The position numbers and the translations under genes were made by a program. From Magicicada septendecula (taxonomy: Eukaryota; Arthropoda; Insecta; Hemiptera; Cicadidae), in NCBI GenBank assembly GCA_034769895.1, contig CM068374.1, forward strand, positions 358,135,434 through 358,199,433: a DNA stretch of 64,000 nucleotides, read 5' to 3'. The notes beneath the pieces are model-generated. The model saw nothing but the letters and a program-made list of their open reading frames with translations, had not been told where the DNA came from and searched no databases. Shown one piece after another: positions 19,534 through 28,226 of this stretch (positions within the stretch are counted from its first letter, which is position 1; the number at the start of each line of letters is the position of its first letter).

Positions 19534-21585
19534 CTTACTCAGCATAAAAAAGAAAATAGACCAATAGATTGTAAACATGTGTTCTATGAACGTGTAACGA
19601 ATACAACCAACATAGAGTTCACTAACCAAGAAATAAACGTGCTTAATAAAGGTCTGAAATATAATGTACCAAGATTTAATACGACAAACGAAATTGTCCA
19701 TGAGGTAGTTAATGCTGAAGCTGCTATTAAAAGATTAAATGGTTCCGTTGCACAGAATGAAGCAAGGGTTTTTATCAACAACAAACTCAATAACGCAATT
19801 AATAGTAATAAATGTAAAAGTCAAAACAATTTTTTAAAAAGTAAATATAAGCAGGATATCATGATTCTTAAAACCATAAAAAGTAAACTTGAGAAAAATG
19901 ATGCAATTATAAGTAAGGCAGATAAGGGTGACACATTGGTGGTCATGCGGAAAAGAGAGTATACTCAAAAGGTATTTGATTTCATAAATAATAATAATAT
20001 TAAGAAAATAGACCGGGATCCCACAAAGGCTTATGTAAAAACTTTGAATAACACCATTAATCAATGTAATTTTTTGTTAGATGAGAAAACACGCAGATAT
20101 TTGAAACCAATTAATGCCACGGCACCAAAATTCACAGGGCTACCTAAAATCCACAAGGAAAGTACACCAATCAGACCAGTAATAAACTACACCACAGCTC
20201 CCGGATACAAAGCTGCTAAATTGTTAGTGACTTTAATTAAGAATAATATCAGGATAGCAAATAATTACAGTATAAAGAACAGTTATGAGTTTGTTGAAAA
20301 ACTTAAAAAGATAGAAATACTACCACAATATAAATTAGTATCGTTAGACGTAACTAATTTGTACACTAATATCCCCGTGAGGGAAACTATAGAAATTGTA
20401 AATAACAATTTAAAGGAAGTAGCTCAACTTAGCATGCAAAAAATCAATGAACTTATAAAACTACTTACAGTCGTCTTGGAACAAAATTACTTTACATTTG
20501 ACAACGGGTTTTTTACACAAGATGACGGTCTGGCTATGGGTTCGCCACTGTCAGGACTATTAGCTGATATATATTTAAATTATTATGAGAATATGAACAT
20601 AATATCGAATAAATTATACAAGAATAAAATCATTTTTTATTGTAGATACGTCGACGATACGTTTATGATATTTAATGGAACAAAAAGGCAAATACAAAAC
20701 TTAAATAGTCACATAAACAGCATACACCATAAGATTAAATTCACATCTGAAATAGAAGAAGAAAATCAATTAAATTTCTTAGATTTAACCATTTTAAAAA
20801 ACAAAGGAAAACTTCAATTTAAAATCTATAGAAAGGCCACAACAACGGACGTCACAATTCATGCCGATTCATATCATCCCACCTCGCATAAAATGGCAGC
20901 TTACAATAGTTTTGTGCATAGATTGCTAACTATACCGTTAAGTGAAAAAGACTACATTGAAGAGGTTAATACCATCAAGCACATAGCAGCGGCTAATGGA
21001 TATAAAAGTTCATTAGTGGATAAATTAATAAGTAAACACAAAGAGAAGAAAATAAAAAAGTCGAACAATGATAACACACTTCCGGTTAATAAATACATAT
21101 CTGCAGATTACACAAACATTTTACCAAATATTCTAGTTAACGAACTCAAGAAACACCATGTAATTGTAACCTTTCGTACAAATAACAACATTCAGAGACT
21201 TCTTAGCCGAAAAAACAGTATACCAGAAAGAAAAAGAACCGGCGTATACAAGATGAATTGCAGCTCATGCGACATGTTCTACATAGGCCAAACAGGCAGA
21301 CCATTTGAAGAAAGATATAACGAACATCTTCCCAGAAGGGAATTACATAAAACAACATCTAATTTTGCCAGGCACCTGATACTATGTAATCATAACTACA
21401 GTGATTTTGAGACAAATTTCCAGCCTTTGCATTGCTGCAGGAAAGGAAAATACATGGACGCGCTTGAGGAATACGAAATATATAAAGCCGTCAAAATCAA
21501 CAGTGATTATGTCTTGAATGATAAACTTACATTTTCACATAACATGTTGTACGACACGGCAATACTTGCACACGGGCGCCAGTAA
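19534..21585 (+). CDS. Penelope-like reverse transcriptase with GIY-YIG endonuclease (PLE1, 5'-truncated)
   Basis: Open frame of about 683 codons from the copy junction to the stop. No ATG stands at its head: the frame simply runs in from the junction, so the N-terminal about 130 residues present in PLE2 are missing. RT motifs in order: LPKIHKESTPIRPVINY (about residue 200), SLDVTNLYTNIP (about 270), DGLAMGSPLSG (about 330), RYVDDTFMIF (about 370) and NFLDLTI. The GIY-YIG nuclease follows at about residue 570: TGVYKMNC, CDMFYIGQTGRPFEERY and a HL...H. Penelope elements prime on nicked target DNA cut by this nuclease. The frame is intact from RT to C-terminus. Confidence 0.9.
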   Translation, partial: LTQHKKENRPIDCKHVFYERVTNTTNIEFTNQEINVLNKGLKYNVPRFNTTNEIVHEVVNAEAAIKRLNGSVAQNEARVFINNKLNNAINSNKCKSQNNFLKSKYKQDIMILKTIKSKLEKNDAIISKADKGDTLVVMRKREYTQKVFDFINNNNIKKIDRDPTKAYVKTLNNTINQCNFLLDEKTRRYLKPINATAPKFTGLPKIHKESTPIRPVINYTTAPGYKAAKLLVTLIKNNIRIANNYSIKNSYEFVEKLKKIEILPQYKLVSLDVTNLYTNIPVRETIEIVNNNLKEVAQLSMQKINELIKLLTVVLEQNYFTFDNGFFTQDDGLAMGSPLSGLLADIYLNYYENMNIISNKLYKNKIIFYCRYVDDTFMIFNGTKRQIQNLNSHINSIHHKIKFTSEIEEENQLNFLDLTILKNKGKLQFKIYRKATTTDVTIHADSYHPTSHKMAAYNSFVHRLLTIPLSEKDYIEEVNTIKHIAAANGYKSSLVDKLISKHKEKKIKKSNNDNTLPVNKYISADYTNILPNILVNELKKHHVIVTFRTNNNIQRLLSRKNSIPERKRTGVYKMNCSSCDMFYIGQTGRPFEERYNEHLPRRELHKTTSNFARHLILCNHNYSDFETNFQPLHCCRKGKYMDALEEYEIYKAVKINSDYVLNDKLTFSHNMLYDTAILAHGRQ

Positions 21586-21917
21586 ATGAAATGTCACAGT
21601 ACATATGGGCTATAATAAGCAAAACAGGTTTATCAGTGGCTATATAAACAGTGAATCAGTTGATCGATATTGTCCACGCGAAAGCAGTCGATCGATATAG
21701 TCCACGCGAGAAACATAAACTTTCATGTTCGCGTCTGTGAGTTTCCAATATCGTAAAAGTGCACTTTTACCGTAATGATTTTAGTGTTTTTAATTTTTTA
21801 ACGATCTCATATGAGTGATTAAGATTCTGAAGATGGCAATTCGTTGCCGAAACGCGTCAAAATAAGACGAGAAAAACGAAGTCGCACGACGGATATATGG
21901 TAAATATCTATTATATT
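21586..21917 (+). repeat. PLE1 3' non-coding region (pLTR-like)
   Basis: Sequence between the PLE1 stop and the right end, repeated inverted at about 17765-18095. It holds the hammerhead at 21827-21858 and a palindromic CGTAAAAGTGCACTTTTACC near 21752. Confidence 0.75.
21827..21858 (+). ncRNA. hammerhead ribozyme, PLE1 plus copy
   Basis: CTGAAGA, stem II GGCAA-TTCG-TTGCC, GAAA, palindrome ACGCGT and cleavage base C at 21858. Stem I is weak in this copy. The palindromic helix III suggests that it works as a dimer. Confidence 0.7.
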
Positions 21918-21928
21918 GGTATAATTTT
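21918..21928. repeat. target site duplication of PLE1, right
   Basis: GGTATAATTTT, identical to 17714-17724. Confidence 0.75.
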
Positions 21929-22115
21929 GTGTTTATGTTTATTTTTGTTCATTAATTAACTTACATAATCTTTAGATGATTTTTTCTGTGTAAAATATAT
22001 GGTTTAATTTAATGCACAGTACAGACTTTGCTGTTTAGTATGCTATTTTCCTTTGTTTTCACTTAAAGTTTGTAAAATTTATAGGACAGTTTTTTTACAT
22101 AAAGAGATGACAATA
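21929..22115. other. flanking AT-rich DNA, no gene seen
   Basis: Continuation of the sequence interrupted by PLE1, up to the breakpoint of the copia fragment. No splice acceptor followed by a coding frame was seen. Confidence 0.4.
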
Positions 22116-22776
22116 TCAGGAGCTGGGAGTAGAAAGGGAGAATATGAAAATCATGGTGTTGGCATAACATGTAGCATAACTAATTGCTTCTGCCCATAAG
22201 TTTTCATTTAGATTTATTGCATGTATAGCTGATCTAGCAGATTCTACAATGGTTCTCATCTCTCTCTCAATTCGACCATTTTGTGGTGCAGTGTATGGGT
22301 TCGACTTAATGTGGAAAACTCCAAGTTCTTCACAAAACTTCTTAGTATCTCCATTTTTAATTTCTTTCCCATTATCAGACTTTAAAACTTTTATTTTCTT
22401 TCTAAACTGATTCTCAACTAAAGTCATGAAGATTTTCAATTTCTCAAAAGTTTCATTTTTAGTTTTTAAGAAATAGACAGTGCGAAAATGAGAGAAATCA
22501 TCTTTGAGCATAAAAAAAATATTTTGCTCCTCCAAAAGAATTTATATTCATTTCACACAAGTCTACATGAATTACATCAAGTACCTCTTTTGCCACTTCA
22601 AAATTTCTTGGATGTGGGAGGCGATGGTGTTTGCCATAAACGCATCCTACACACACATAGTCATCCCAATCGTCTACATACTTTATATTATTTTTCTTCG
22701 AAATGTCTCTTACATAACTAATATTCTGCTGTGCTAATTTTTCATGCCACTTTTTAATTACATAGCAACAATACAC
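22116..22776 (-). pseudogene. copia integrase, truncated
   Basis: Two minus-strand frames (22498-22776 and 22116-22535). The zinc-binding part has WHEKLAQQNISYVRD and CVGCVYGKHHRLPHP. The catalytic core has VIHVDLCEMN (first Asp), VLKSDNGKEI (second Asp) and APQNGRIEREMRTI (Glu). The two frames are joined by a shift in an A/T run near 22510, and the start is in a different frame from the protease. The protein stops soon after the DDE core because the element is truncated at about 22115. Integrase would insert the cDNA. Confidence 0.88.
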
Positions 22777-23339
22777 TTTTCTAAGTTTTCATAGCGAAAC
22801 ATCATTCTAAACAATCTTCCATCTCTGTTTGCCATGGCTGTTAATTTACCAGTGTCTGAATCAAAAGAATACGAGCAATTTGTGTCTGCTTCCTGACGAT
22901 AACCCTTGTCCAAGGCACTAGTGACGGAAAATAAGTTAAAGGGTATCTTTGGTGTATACAAAACATTTTTCAGTGTTATGTTATACCAATCTTGACCATT
23001 ATAAGCTAACAAATCTATGTCTCTGACACCAACACCTTCTATAAGTGTTGAATCTCCAATCATGACTTTTTCTGGTTCTTGTAAAACGGTATAATTTTTC
23101 AACCAGTCATTCCTTAAAGTCATGTGCTGAGTGGCACCACAATCTTGGTACCATAGATCTTGATAGTCATTCTTCATTGATATATATTGTATATTAGTAA
23201 CAGACAATCCAACATTAATCATCAATTTACTTTTTGACGTAGATTTGTCTGATTTTTCTGACTTACTATCTACATTTTTGGTACAATTTTTGGCAAAGTG
23301 ACCTTTTTCGTTGCACTTATTACATGGATAATTTTTCTT
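22758..23339 (-). pseudogene. copia second zinc knuckle and aspartic protease
   Basis: The frame directly follows the gag stop at 23340 and is in the same phase, so a single nonsense codon (TGA) separates them. It starts with a second CCHC knuckle (CNKCNEKGHFAKNC, about 23285-23325). The protease active site WYQDCGATQHMT is near 23140; copia usually has D-S-G, here D-C-G. Then come GVGVRDIDLL and LYTPKIPFNLFSV, the normal copia protease continuation. Its end shifts frame into the integrase near 22770. Confidence 0.8.
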
Positions 23340-24095
23340 TCAATATTCAATGTAACTTTTACTAGGTTTATTCTTGCAGTACTTCTTTATGTGCCCTTTT
23401 TGTCCACATTTAAAGCATTCCTTTACGTTCACTTGTTTTGTTTTATTATTGTTCTGTCCCTTTGATATGAAAGCATTCTGACACTCATTATTGGCCTGTT
23501 CACTTTCTTTTTGCCTGTCTTCTTCAAGTTTCAAACGCTCAAACATGTTTTTCAACGTTTTGTCTGTGGAAATAACATTATCCCAAGACGTTCTAAAATG
23601 ATGCAGTCTTGTTGGCAGTATTCCTAATATCCTTTGCATAATCCAGTTTTCTTTAACGCTTTCACCTAGTGCAGACAATTCATCAGCATATTGTTGAATT
23701 GTCATGCAATTTTCTATTACTGATTTGTGCTCATCATACTTATAATTAAAAAATAATCTTTGCAGGCCTTCAACTGAAACGTTTGATTTTTTTCCATATA
23801 AGGTTTCCAACTTTTCTAACATAGCATTTGCAGACTGGCACCTCGCAATTTTCTTGGCTATATTACTGTCAACATTCAATCCAATTAATATTTGTGCTTC
23901 TAAATCCTTTTCAATCCATTCTTTTACAGCTGCGCTTGATTCATCTCCTTCAGGCTTAATTTTAACTGCCGTTGCGATTTGATAAATACCTTTTGATTTT
24001 AAGGTTAGGTTAAGTTTGAATATCCATGAATCATAGTTGGAACCTCCTTGCAAATCATCTTTCAACATTTCTAAATTTGATCTGACTAAATCCAT
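23340..24095 (-). CDS. copia Gag
   Basis: A 251-codon frame from ATG. The N-terminus SNYDSWIFKLNLTLKSKG is the copia capsid start. The UBN2-like body has AMLEKLETLYGKKS and QYADELSALGES. A CCHC zinc knuckle CFKCGQKGHIKKYC lies near residues 230-243. The frame ends at a TGA that seems to be a mutation, because the same frame continues as a second knuckle and protease. Gag would form the virus-like particle and bind RNA. Intact as a Gag-only product. Confidence 0.85.
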   Translation of the reverse strand: MDLVRSNLEMLKDDLQGGSNYDSWIFKLNLTLKSKGIYQIATAVKIKPEGDESSAAVKEWIEKDLEAQILIGLNVDSNIAKKIARCQSANAMLEKLETLYGKKSNVSVEGLQRLFFNYKYDEHKSVIENCMTIQQYADELSALGESVKENWIMQRILGILPTRLHHFRTSWDNVISTDKTLKNMFERLKLEEDRQKESEQANNECQNAFISKGQNNNKTKQVNVKECFKCGQKGHIKKYCKNKPSKSYIEY

Positions 24096-24228
24096 TTCTA
24101 TTGTTTAATGTAGTTTTGTCTCTACAACTGACTTTGTGCACTCAATTCTTACTGACACGTGCAACAATAAAAAAGGGGTCTTGCGTATTTTTACTGTCCA
24201 CAATTCGATTCAACAATGTGTTTTATTA

Positions 24229-24247
24229 CTTCTCTGGGCCCATAACC
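24229..24247 (-). promoter_or_regulatory. copia primer-binding site (tRNA-iMet anticodon arm)
   Basis: The plus strand reads CTCTGGGCCCATAACC, close to the anticodon stem-loop of initiator Met tRNA (CTGGGCCCATAACCCAG). Copia elements are known to prime from a half-molecule of this tRNA cleaved in the anticodon loop. The site abuts the LTR end. Confidence 0.75.
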
Positions 24248-24445
24248 TGTTATTATATTTACCAGGAAGCAAGTACTGATAAAACACAATGATCTAATTA
24301 AATGAATTGATATTTATTAGTACATTAAACAATACAATAAATCACTCATGACAACCGCACATATAATGTAAATAACAACGTAGGTATCTAGGATACATAA
24401 CTCAATGTGACCGACATAGATGGCGACACACTCAAGTAATAAACA
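24248..24445 (-). repeat. copia 5' LTR
   Basis: About 198 bp. On the minus strand it starts TGTTTATTACTTGAG and ends AATATAATAACA right before the PBS. The TGTT...AACA ends and short length fit copia. The matching 3' LTR is absent because the element is truncated. Confidence 0.6.
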
Positions 24446-24515
24446 TAATGATTTAAACTACATTCAAAGTAGATTACATAAAATAATAAAGTATAATAAA
24501 ATAATTATTTATTAA
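24446..24515. other. 70-bp AT-rich spacer
   Basis: Joins the copia LTR to the LTR fragment that begins near 24516. No feature seen. Confidence 0.35.
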
Positions 24516-25231
24516 CATTTAGTTATTTAACTTTTCTGACCTGACCTCCTGTACAATGTGTCACTGGCTTATGGCCAATCATTCCATTTTTATTTCATCC
24601 TGATTTTAATTTATTAGTATTTATTTTAGTATTGAACCCTTCATCTGTTTATAACATAATTACAATAACCCTTTGGCATCTTATCCACAATTATTGCCTT
24701 CCTGGCCAAGTTTACAAATATAATCTAACAATATCTCTATTATTTATTCAAAGTAAGTACCCAAATATTTACTCTTATAAAGTTTAACATAAAATGAAAT
24801 TAACATCAATTAATTGATACTTTCTTAAAGCAATTGCTTCACTCCTGCTACATACAAAAGACAACATAAATACAATGATAATAAAACAACATGATAAAAC
24901 ATAATAACATGCACATTATTATAAAATACTAAATACCAATTAATTAGTCTACTCTTAGTTAATTAATTGATTAGTCTAAACTGTCTATAGTATTTTCACA
25001 TTGTTTGACACTATGTTTATCGCTTACACTTTCCACTGACCACTTCATAGTTTGTATTTATAAACATTTCTATTTTTCTATTACCTTGTACTCTTACTTG
25101 GTATTATTGATTTATTTATTTAATGAACGTTTACTTTTCTGACCTTTATTATAACGGACAATTAGCATTTTTTATATTGATAATTATAAATCTTTATGTA
25201 ACGTAGGGGACCTTAGTTTTGTTACGTTACA
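24516..25231 (-). repeat. 3' LTR (partial) of gag-only LTR retrotransposon, minus strand
   Basis: The LTR start (minus strand TGTAACGTAAC) is at 25231, preceded by a polypurine tract. Bases 24516-24770 match 35346-35600, the other LTR of the same element, with only a few differences. Below about 24516 the match stops, so the 3' part of this LTR (about 1.5 kb) is missing. Its start is homologous to the LTR start at 471. Confidence 0.7.
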
Positions 25232-25256
25232 TAATACTCCTCCTCCAAAAGAAGTT
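25232..25256 (-). promoter_or_regulatory. polypurine tract of minus gag-only element
   Basis: Minus strand ACTTCTTTTGGAGGAGGAGT next to the LTR start. It is the counterpart of the tracts before 471 and before each array LTR. Confidence 0.65.
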
Positions 25257-26285
25257 TATTTTAGCTGAATATAGTTTGGTTAAAATAAACTTATATTTTT
25301 CATGCCTTGGAATATTTGTTTGATAAAATTATCAATTTATAATGGTTTCAGTTCTTCATTGTATTTCTGCTTTAGTATGCAATTCAATGGGTTCTTTGTG
25401 ATTTATTTTATATGTATACTCCTTAAAGTCTTAATTGCACCGGAAAACTGTGTCGATACTCATTGTATATCTTGTCATTGAATTCTCTACTGGTACCTCA
25501 CTCAGTGGTAGACCTGTCTTTATTCTCTGGAACTCATAACTTCTTCTAACTTATTACGCCATCATTTCTTATTATCATATTTATTTTTAATTCCCTCGCT
25601 TGGTGTATAATCCCTAAAATACTATATTTCCCTAACATTTTTCCCTAATATCATAGCTGGTACGGAATCAGAGGGGCACTCTTGGCTTCCATTACTCTGC
25701 CGTTTCCCTAACTATATCTTCTGAGATCAGAGGAACTTCATCTCTGTCCAGAAAAAAATAAAAGTTGCACTATCACAACACAATACATATAATTATTACC
25801 TATAAGGTAGCTCCTTCGCTACAAACTTATATTCAAGGGATGATTACTATTATTTCTGAGGTATCCTAATACTTTTTCTTAACTTATTTATCTCGTTGTT
25901 CTGTAGTTCCATTTATCATATTATTCACAGGTATAGTAGTTAAAGCTGTTCAACATTTATTTTAAATTCTTCTTAGTTCCGTGCTGTCAATTAATTATTC
26001 TTTAGCATACGTATTCTATTATTTTTGATTCACTCCCATTTACTTCTGCAGTTAAACACTGAATCTCCTCCTTATCATAAATTGTATTGCCATATTCTTC
26101 CTTCATTCAACTCATTTCTATCCCTTCTTAAATAGCAACTAGTCTTCATTGTTCTTATCATTGTAATTATCCTGATTAATATGGTTATTCACATAATTAT
26201 TATGGTTATTCCTGGTATCTTCTAGTCTTTGTCTGTACCCCGTAATTCATTTATTTCATTTCATAGTTAGGTTAATATATTTTAA
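25257..26285 (-). other. non-coding 3' internal region of the minus gag-only element
   Basis: About 1 kb between the gag remnant and the polypurine tract. No protease, reverse transcriptase or integrase is detectable, so the element lacks pol. Confidence 0.6.
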
Positions 26286-27548
26286 TCAGTTTCTCATTAT
26301 TTTTCTTTGATTTGGTTTATTCGTTACCATAAAATCCGTCCCTTTTCTCCAATGGTTGGTTTGGAATCCGTTTAACCATGGTCCATTATTTCCTCTGTAC
26401 TGGTTGTTCGGATTTCTCTGGTGTGCAGAATTATTTCTGTCCTTGTGACATATCTCACTATCATGTGATTCTGCCATTTTGTTGCTACAAAATTTTCATT
26501 TATGTTAAGGTATACGGTCGTTTTTCGAACTGATTCTGTTCTCGTTAATTCTTCTTTTATTTTCTGGTTTAGTTGTTCCAACGACAGTTTCCCATCCTGG
26601 TTTATTTCTTTTATTAATGGTTGGTGGTTCTCATTCATTCTTTTATGGATTTTATGTATTTTCTGGCAAAATCTTTCCCTGCGTTTTTCGTTATCTTCTA
26701 GGAATATTTCCATTATCTTCTTCACTGGTTCATCCATATTGTTTCTTAATTGTTCGAATGGTTCATACATAATCTCCATAAGTCCTCCATGCTCCTCGGT
26801 TAGTTTTGGCTTTTTCGGCTCTTCTAATCTCTCCGGGAATTCAGTTGTGGTTCGGTTAGAGTTTCTAAATTGCCTTACTTCTCTTGGTTCCATAATTGGT
26901 ATATTATGCATCTTAACTAATCCCCCCTTAATCATCTCCAATCCTTCCCATGTATTCATTAATTTCCTTTGACGTGTTTGTCTCATTTTCATTGTCTTCA
27001 TTTCATTGTTAACCCGTTCTATTCTTCCGGCTATGTTGATTTGTACTTCGTCTAATTTTTCTTGTTTTTCTGCTTGTACCTCCTTTACTCTAGTATCGTT
27101 ATTGTTTTCTATTTGGTTTATTCTGGCTTCTACTTCCACTCCAAGTTGTATGATGGTTTCATCCGTCTTTTCTAGACCTACCTTAGTTTCAGTTATTTGC
27201 TGTCTTACTTCCTCTTCATAATCATCCACCCTTTTGTTAAGTGTTTCATTGACATTTGCAATCCTTTCATTGATGACTTCCCTCAACGCTTGATTTTGTT
27301 CATTGATGATTTGCCGCAACTCCTTATTATTGTTTTCAATTTTTTCGTCTCTTTGTTTGTTATTTTCCTGAATCTGCCTTAATCTCTCATCGTTCCTGTC
27401 AAGCCTTTCGTTAATTTGGTTTAATCTTTCATTTATTTGTCGGTTATTCTCATTAGTTTCCTCTTTATTTTTGTCAAACTTCTCATTCATTAGTTTGATT
27501 AAGTTCTCACTCAAAATTTCGTTTTGTTTTTCTGAATTTTCGTTTATA
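26286..27548 (-). pseudogene. gag-like protein of the minus element, C-terminal part (split by Tigger)
   Basis: Minus-strand frame continuing from 33219 on the far side of the Tigger insertion. Removing Tigger and one TA leaves the reading frame uninterrupted. The N-terminal third is a long coiled coil built of RNDERLRQI-like heptads, then comes a basic body (MIKGGLVKMHNIPIMEPREV) that also occurs in the array protein (MRKGGLINAFNLPINERREL). It ends TSTEEIMDHG, matching PELMDHG after the array gag. An overlapping frame (26286-26477) encodes CHKDRNNSAH and GNNGPWLNGFQTNHWRKG, possibly the zinc-knuckle-like tail or a frameshift product. No pol follows. Disrupted by insertion, otherwise open. 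Confidence 0.75.
27547..27548. repeat. Tigger target duplication TA, left
   Basis: TA directly before the CAGTAGAAGCCC terminus, matched by TA at 33217-33218. Confidence 0.8.
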
Positions 27549-27624
27549 CAGTAGAAGCCCGATATAGCGTGGTCCGATATACCGCGGATTCGGATATAAC
27601 GCGGTGAAGAGTATGTCGCCCGTT

Positions 27625-27637
27625 ATTAGTGAAAATT
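27625..27637. repeat. target site duplication of PLE2, left
   Basis: ATTAGTGAAAATT, repeated at 30988-31000. Thirteen identical bases of Tigger sequence. Confidence 0.85.
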
Positions 27638-27956
27638 TAAACATTTTTCTTGCCTCCAGAAACGACTAAGACTATAAAATAGGTTATTTACCTTCTGTCG
27701 ACGTTTCTTAAAATCCTTTTAGGATAACTCGAGTTTCGACACCATTTGGTGTCATCATCAGATCGGAATACGAATTAGGTTAAAACATTTGATGCATATG
27801 CATCTCGTCAGATATTTAAAAAATTAAAAACAACACATAACATTATATAAAACAATAAATAAACTATATCACAATAAAATAACATTAACAATAGAATATA
27901 AAAAAACAACGCGGCCGCAAACGAACCTGTACAGGAACGCCCCCACGGTGAGACTA
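27638..27956 (-). repeat. inverted pLTR fragment of PLE2
   Basis: The reverse complement of 30700-30987 plus 28180-28240. On the minus strand it starts TAGTCTCACCGTGGGGGCGT and ends just after the start codon (ATGTTTAAATT). The junction with the direct copy is near 27956/27957. Confidence 0.85.
27725..27761 (-). ncRNA. hammerhead ribozyme, PLE2 inverted copy
   Basis: Minus strand: CTGATGA, stem II GACACC-AAAT-GGTGTC, GAAA, palindrome ACTCGAGT, then T as the cleavage base. The stem I pieces GAT and ATC flank the core. All core bases are present. Confidence 0.75.
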
Positions 27957-28109
27957 TACAGGTCTTTTTTTATATTCTATTGTTATTGTTATTTTATTGT
28001 GATATAGTTTATTTATTGTTTTATATAATGTTATGTGTTGTTTTTAATTTTTTAAATATCTGACGAGATGCATATGCATCAAATGTTTTAACCTAATTCG
28101 TATTCCGAT

Positions 28110-28146
28110 CTGATGATGACACCAAATGGTGTTGAAACTCGAGTTA
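28110..28146 (+). ncRNA. hammerhead ribozyme, PLE2 5' pLTR
   Basis: CTGATGA at 28110, stem II GACACC-AAAT-GGTGTT (one C-to-T change giving a G-U pair at the stem base), GAAA and ACTCGAGT. It lies about 80 bp before the ORF start, where cleavage would define the transcript's 5' end. Confidence 0.75.
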
Positions 28147-28226
28147 TCCTAAAAGGATTTTAAGAAACGTCGACAGAAGGTAAATAACCTATTTTATAGT
28201 CTTAGTCGTTTCTGGAGGCAAGAAAA

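Larger units (their letters stand above)
17725..21917 (+). mobile_element. Penelope-like element PLE1, inverted-dimer insertion
   Basis: Bounded by an 11-bp target duplication. It holds two copies of one element in opposite orientation: a truncated minus copy (17725-19533) and a longer plus copy (19534-21917). The arms of about 1.77 kb (about 17765-19533 and 20149-21917) appear nearly identical, with one 1-bp indel seen near 18888. The left 40 bp extends past the arm into the element's 5' leader and ends just after what appears to be the start codon (AAAATGTATT read on the minus strand), the same point where the inverted piece of PLE2 stops. Each arm carries a hammerhead ribozyme. Confidence 0.85.
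22116..24445 (-). mobile_element. Ty1/copia retrotransposon, 5' half
   Basis: Minus strand, in order: LTR (24445-24248), PBS, gag, protease, integrase, then an abrupt end near 22115 within the integrase C-terminal part. Reverse transcriptase, RNase H and the 3' LTR are absent. The gag-protease-integrase order identifies copia. At least one nonsense change and two frameshifts show that it is dead. Confidence 0.88.

Noticed and set aside
24229..24260. tRNA-like sequence (iMet anticodon arm)
   Set aside because: Only the anticodon arm is present, next to an LTR; it is a primer-binding site and not a tRNA gene.
25197..25231. 35-bp segment bounded by TGTAACGT and ACGTTACA
   Set aside because: Looks like a miniature LTR but is the start of the long LTR with an internal inverted repeat; the same layout occurs at 471.
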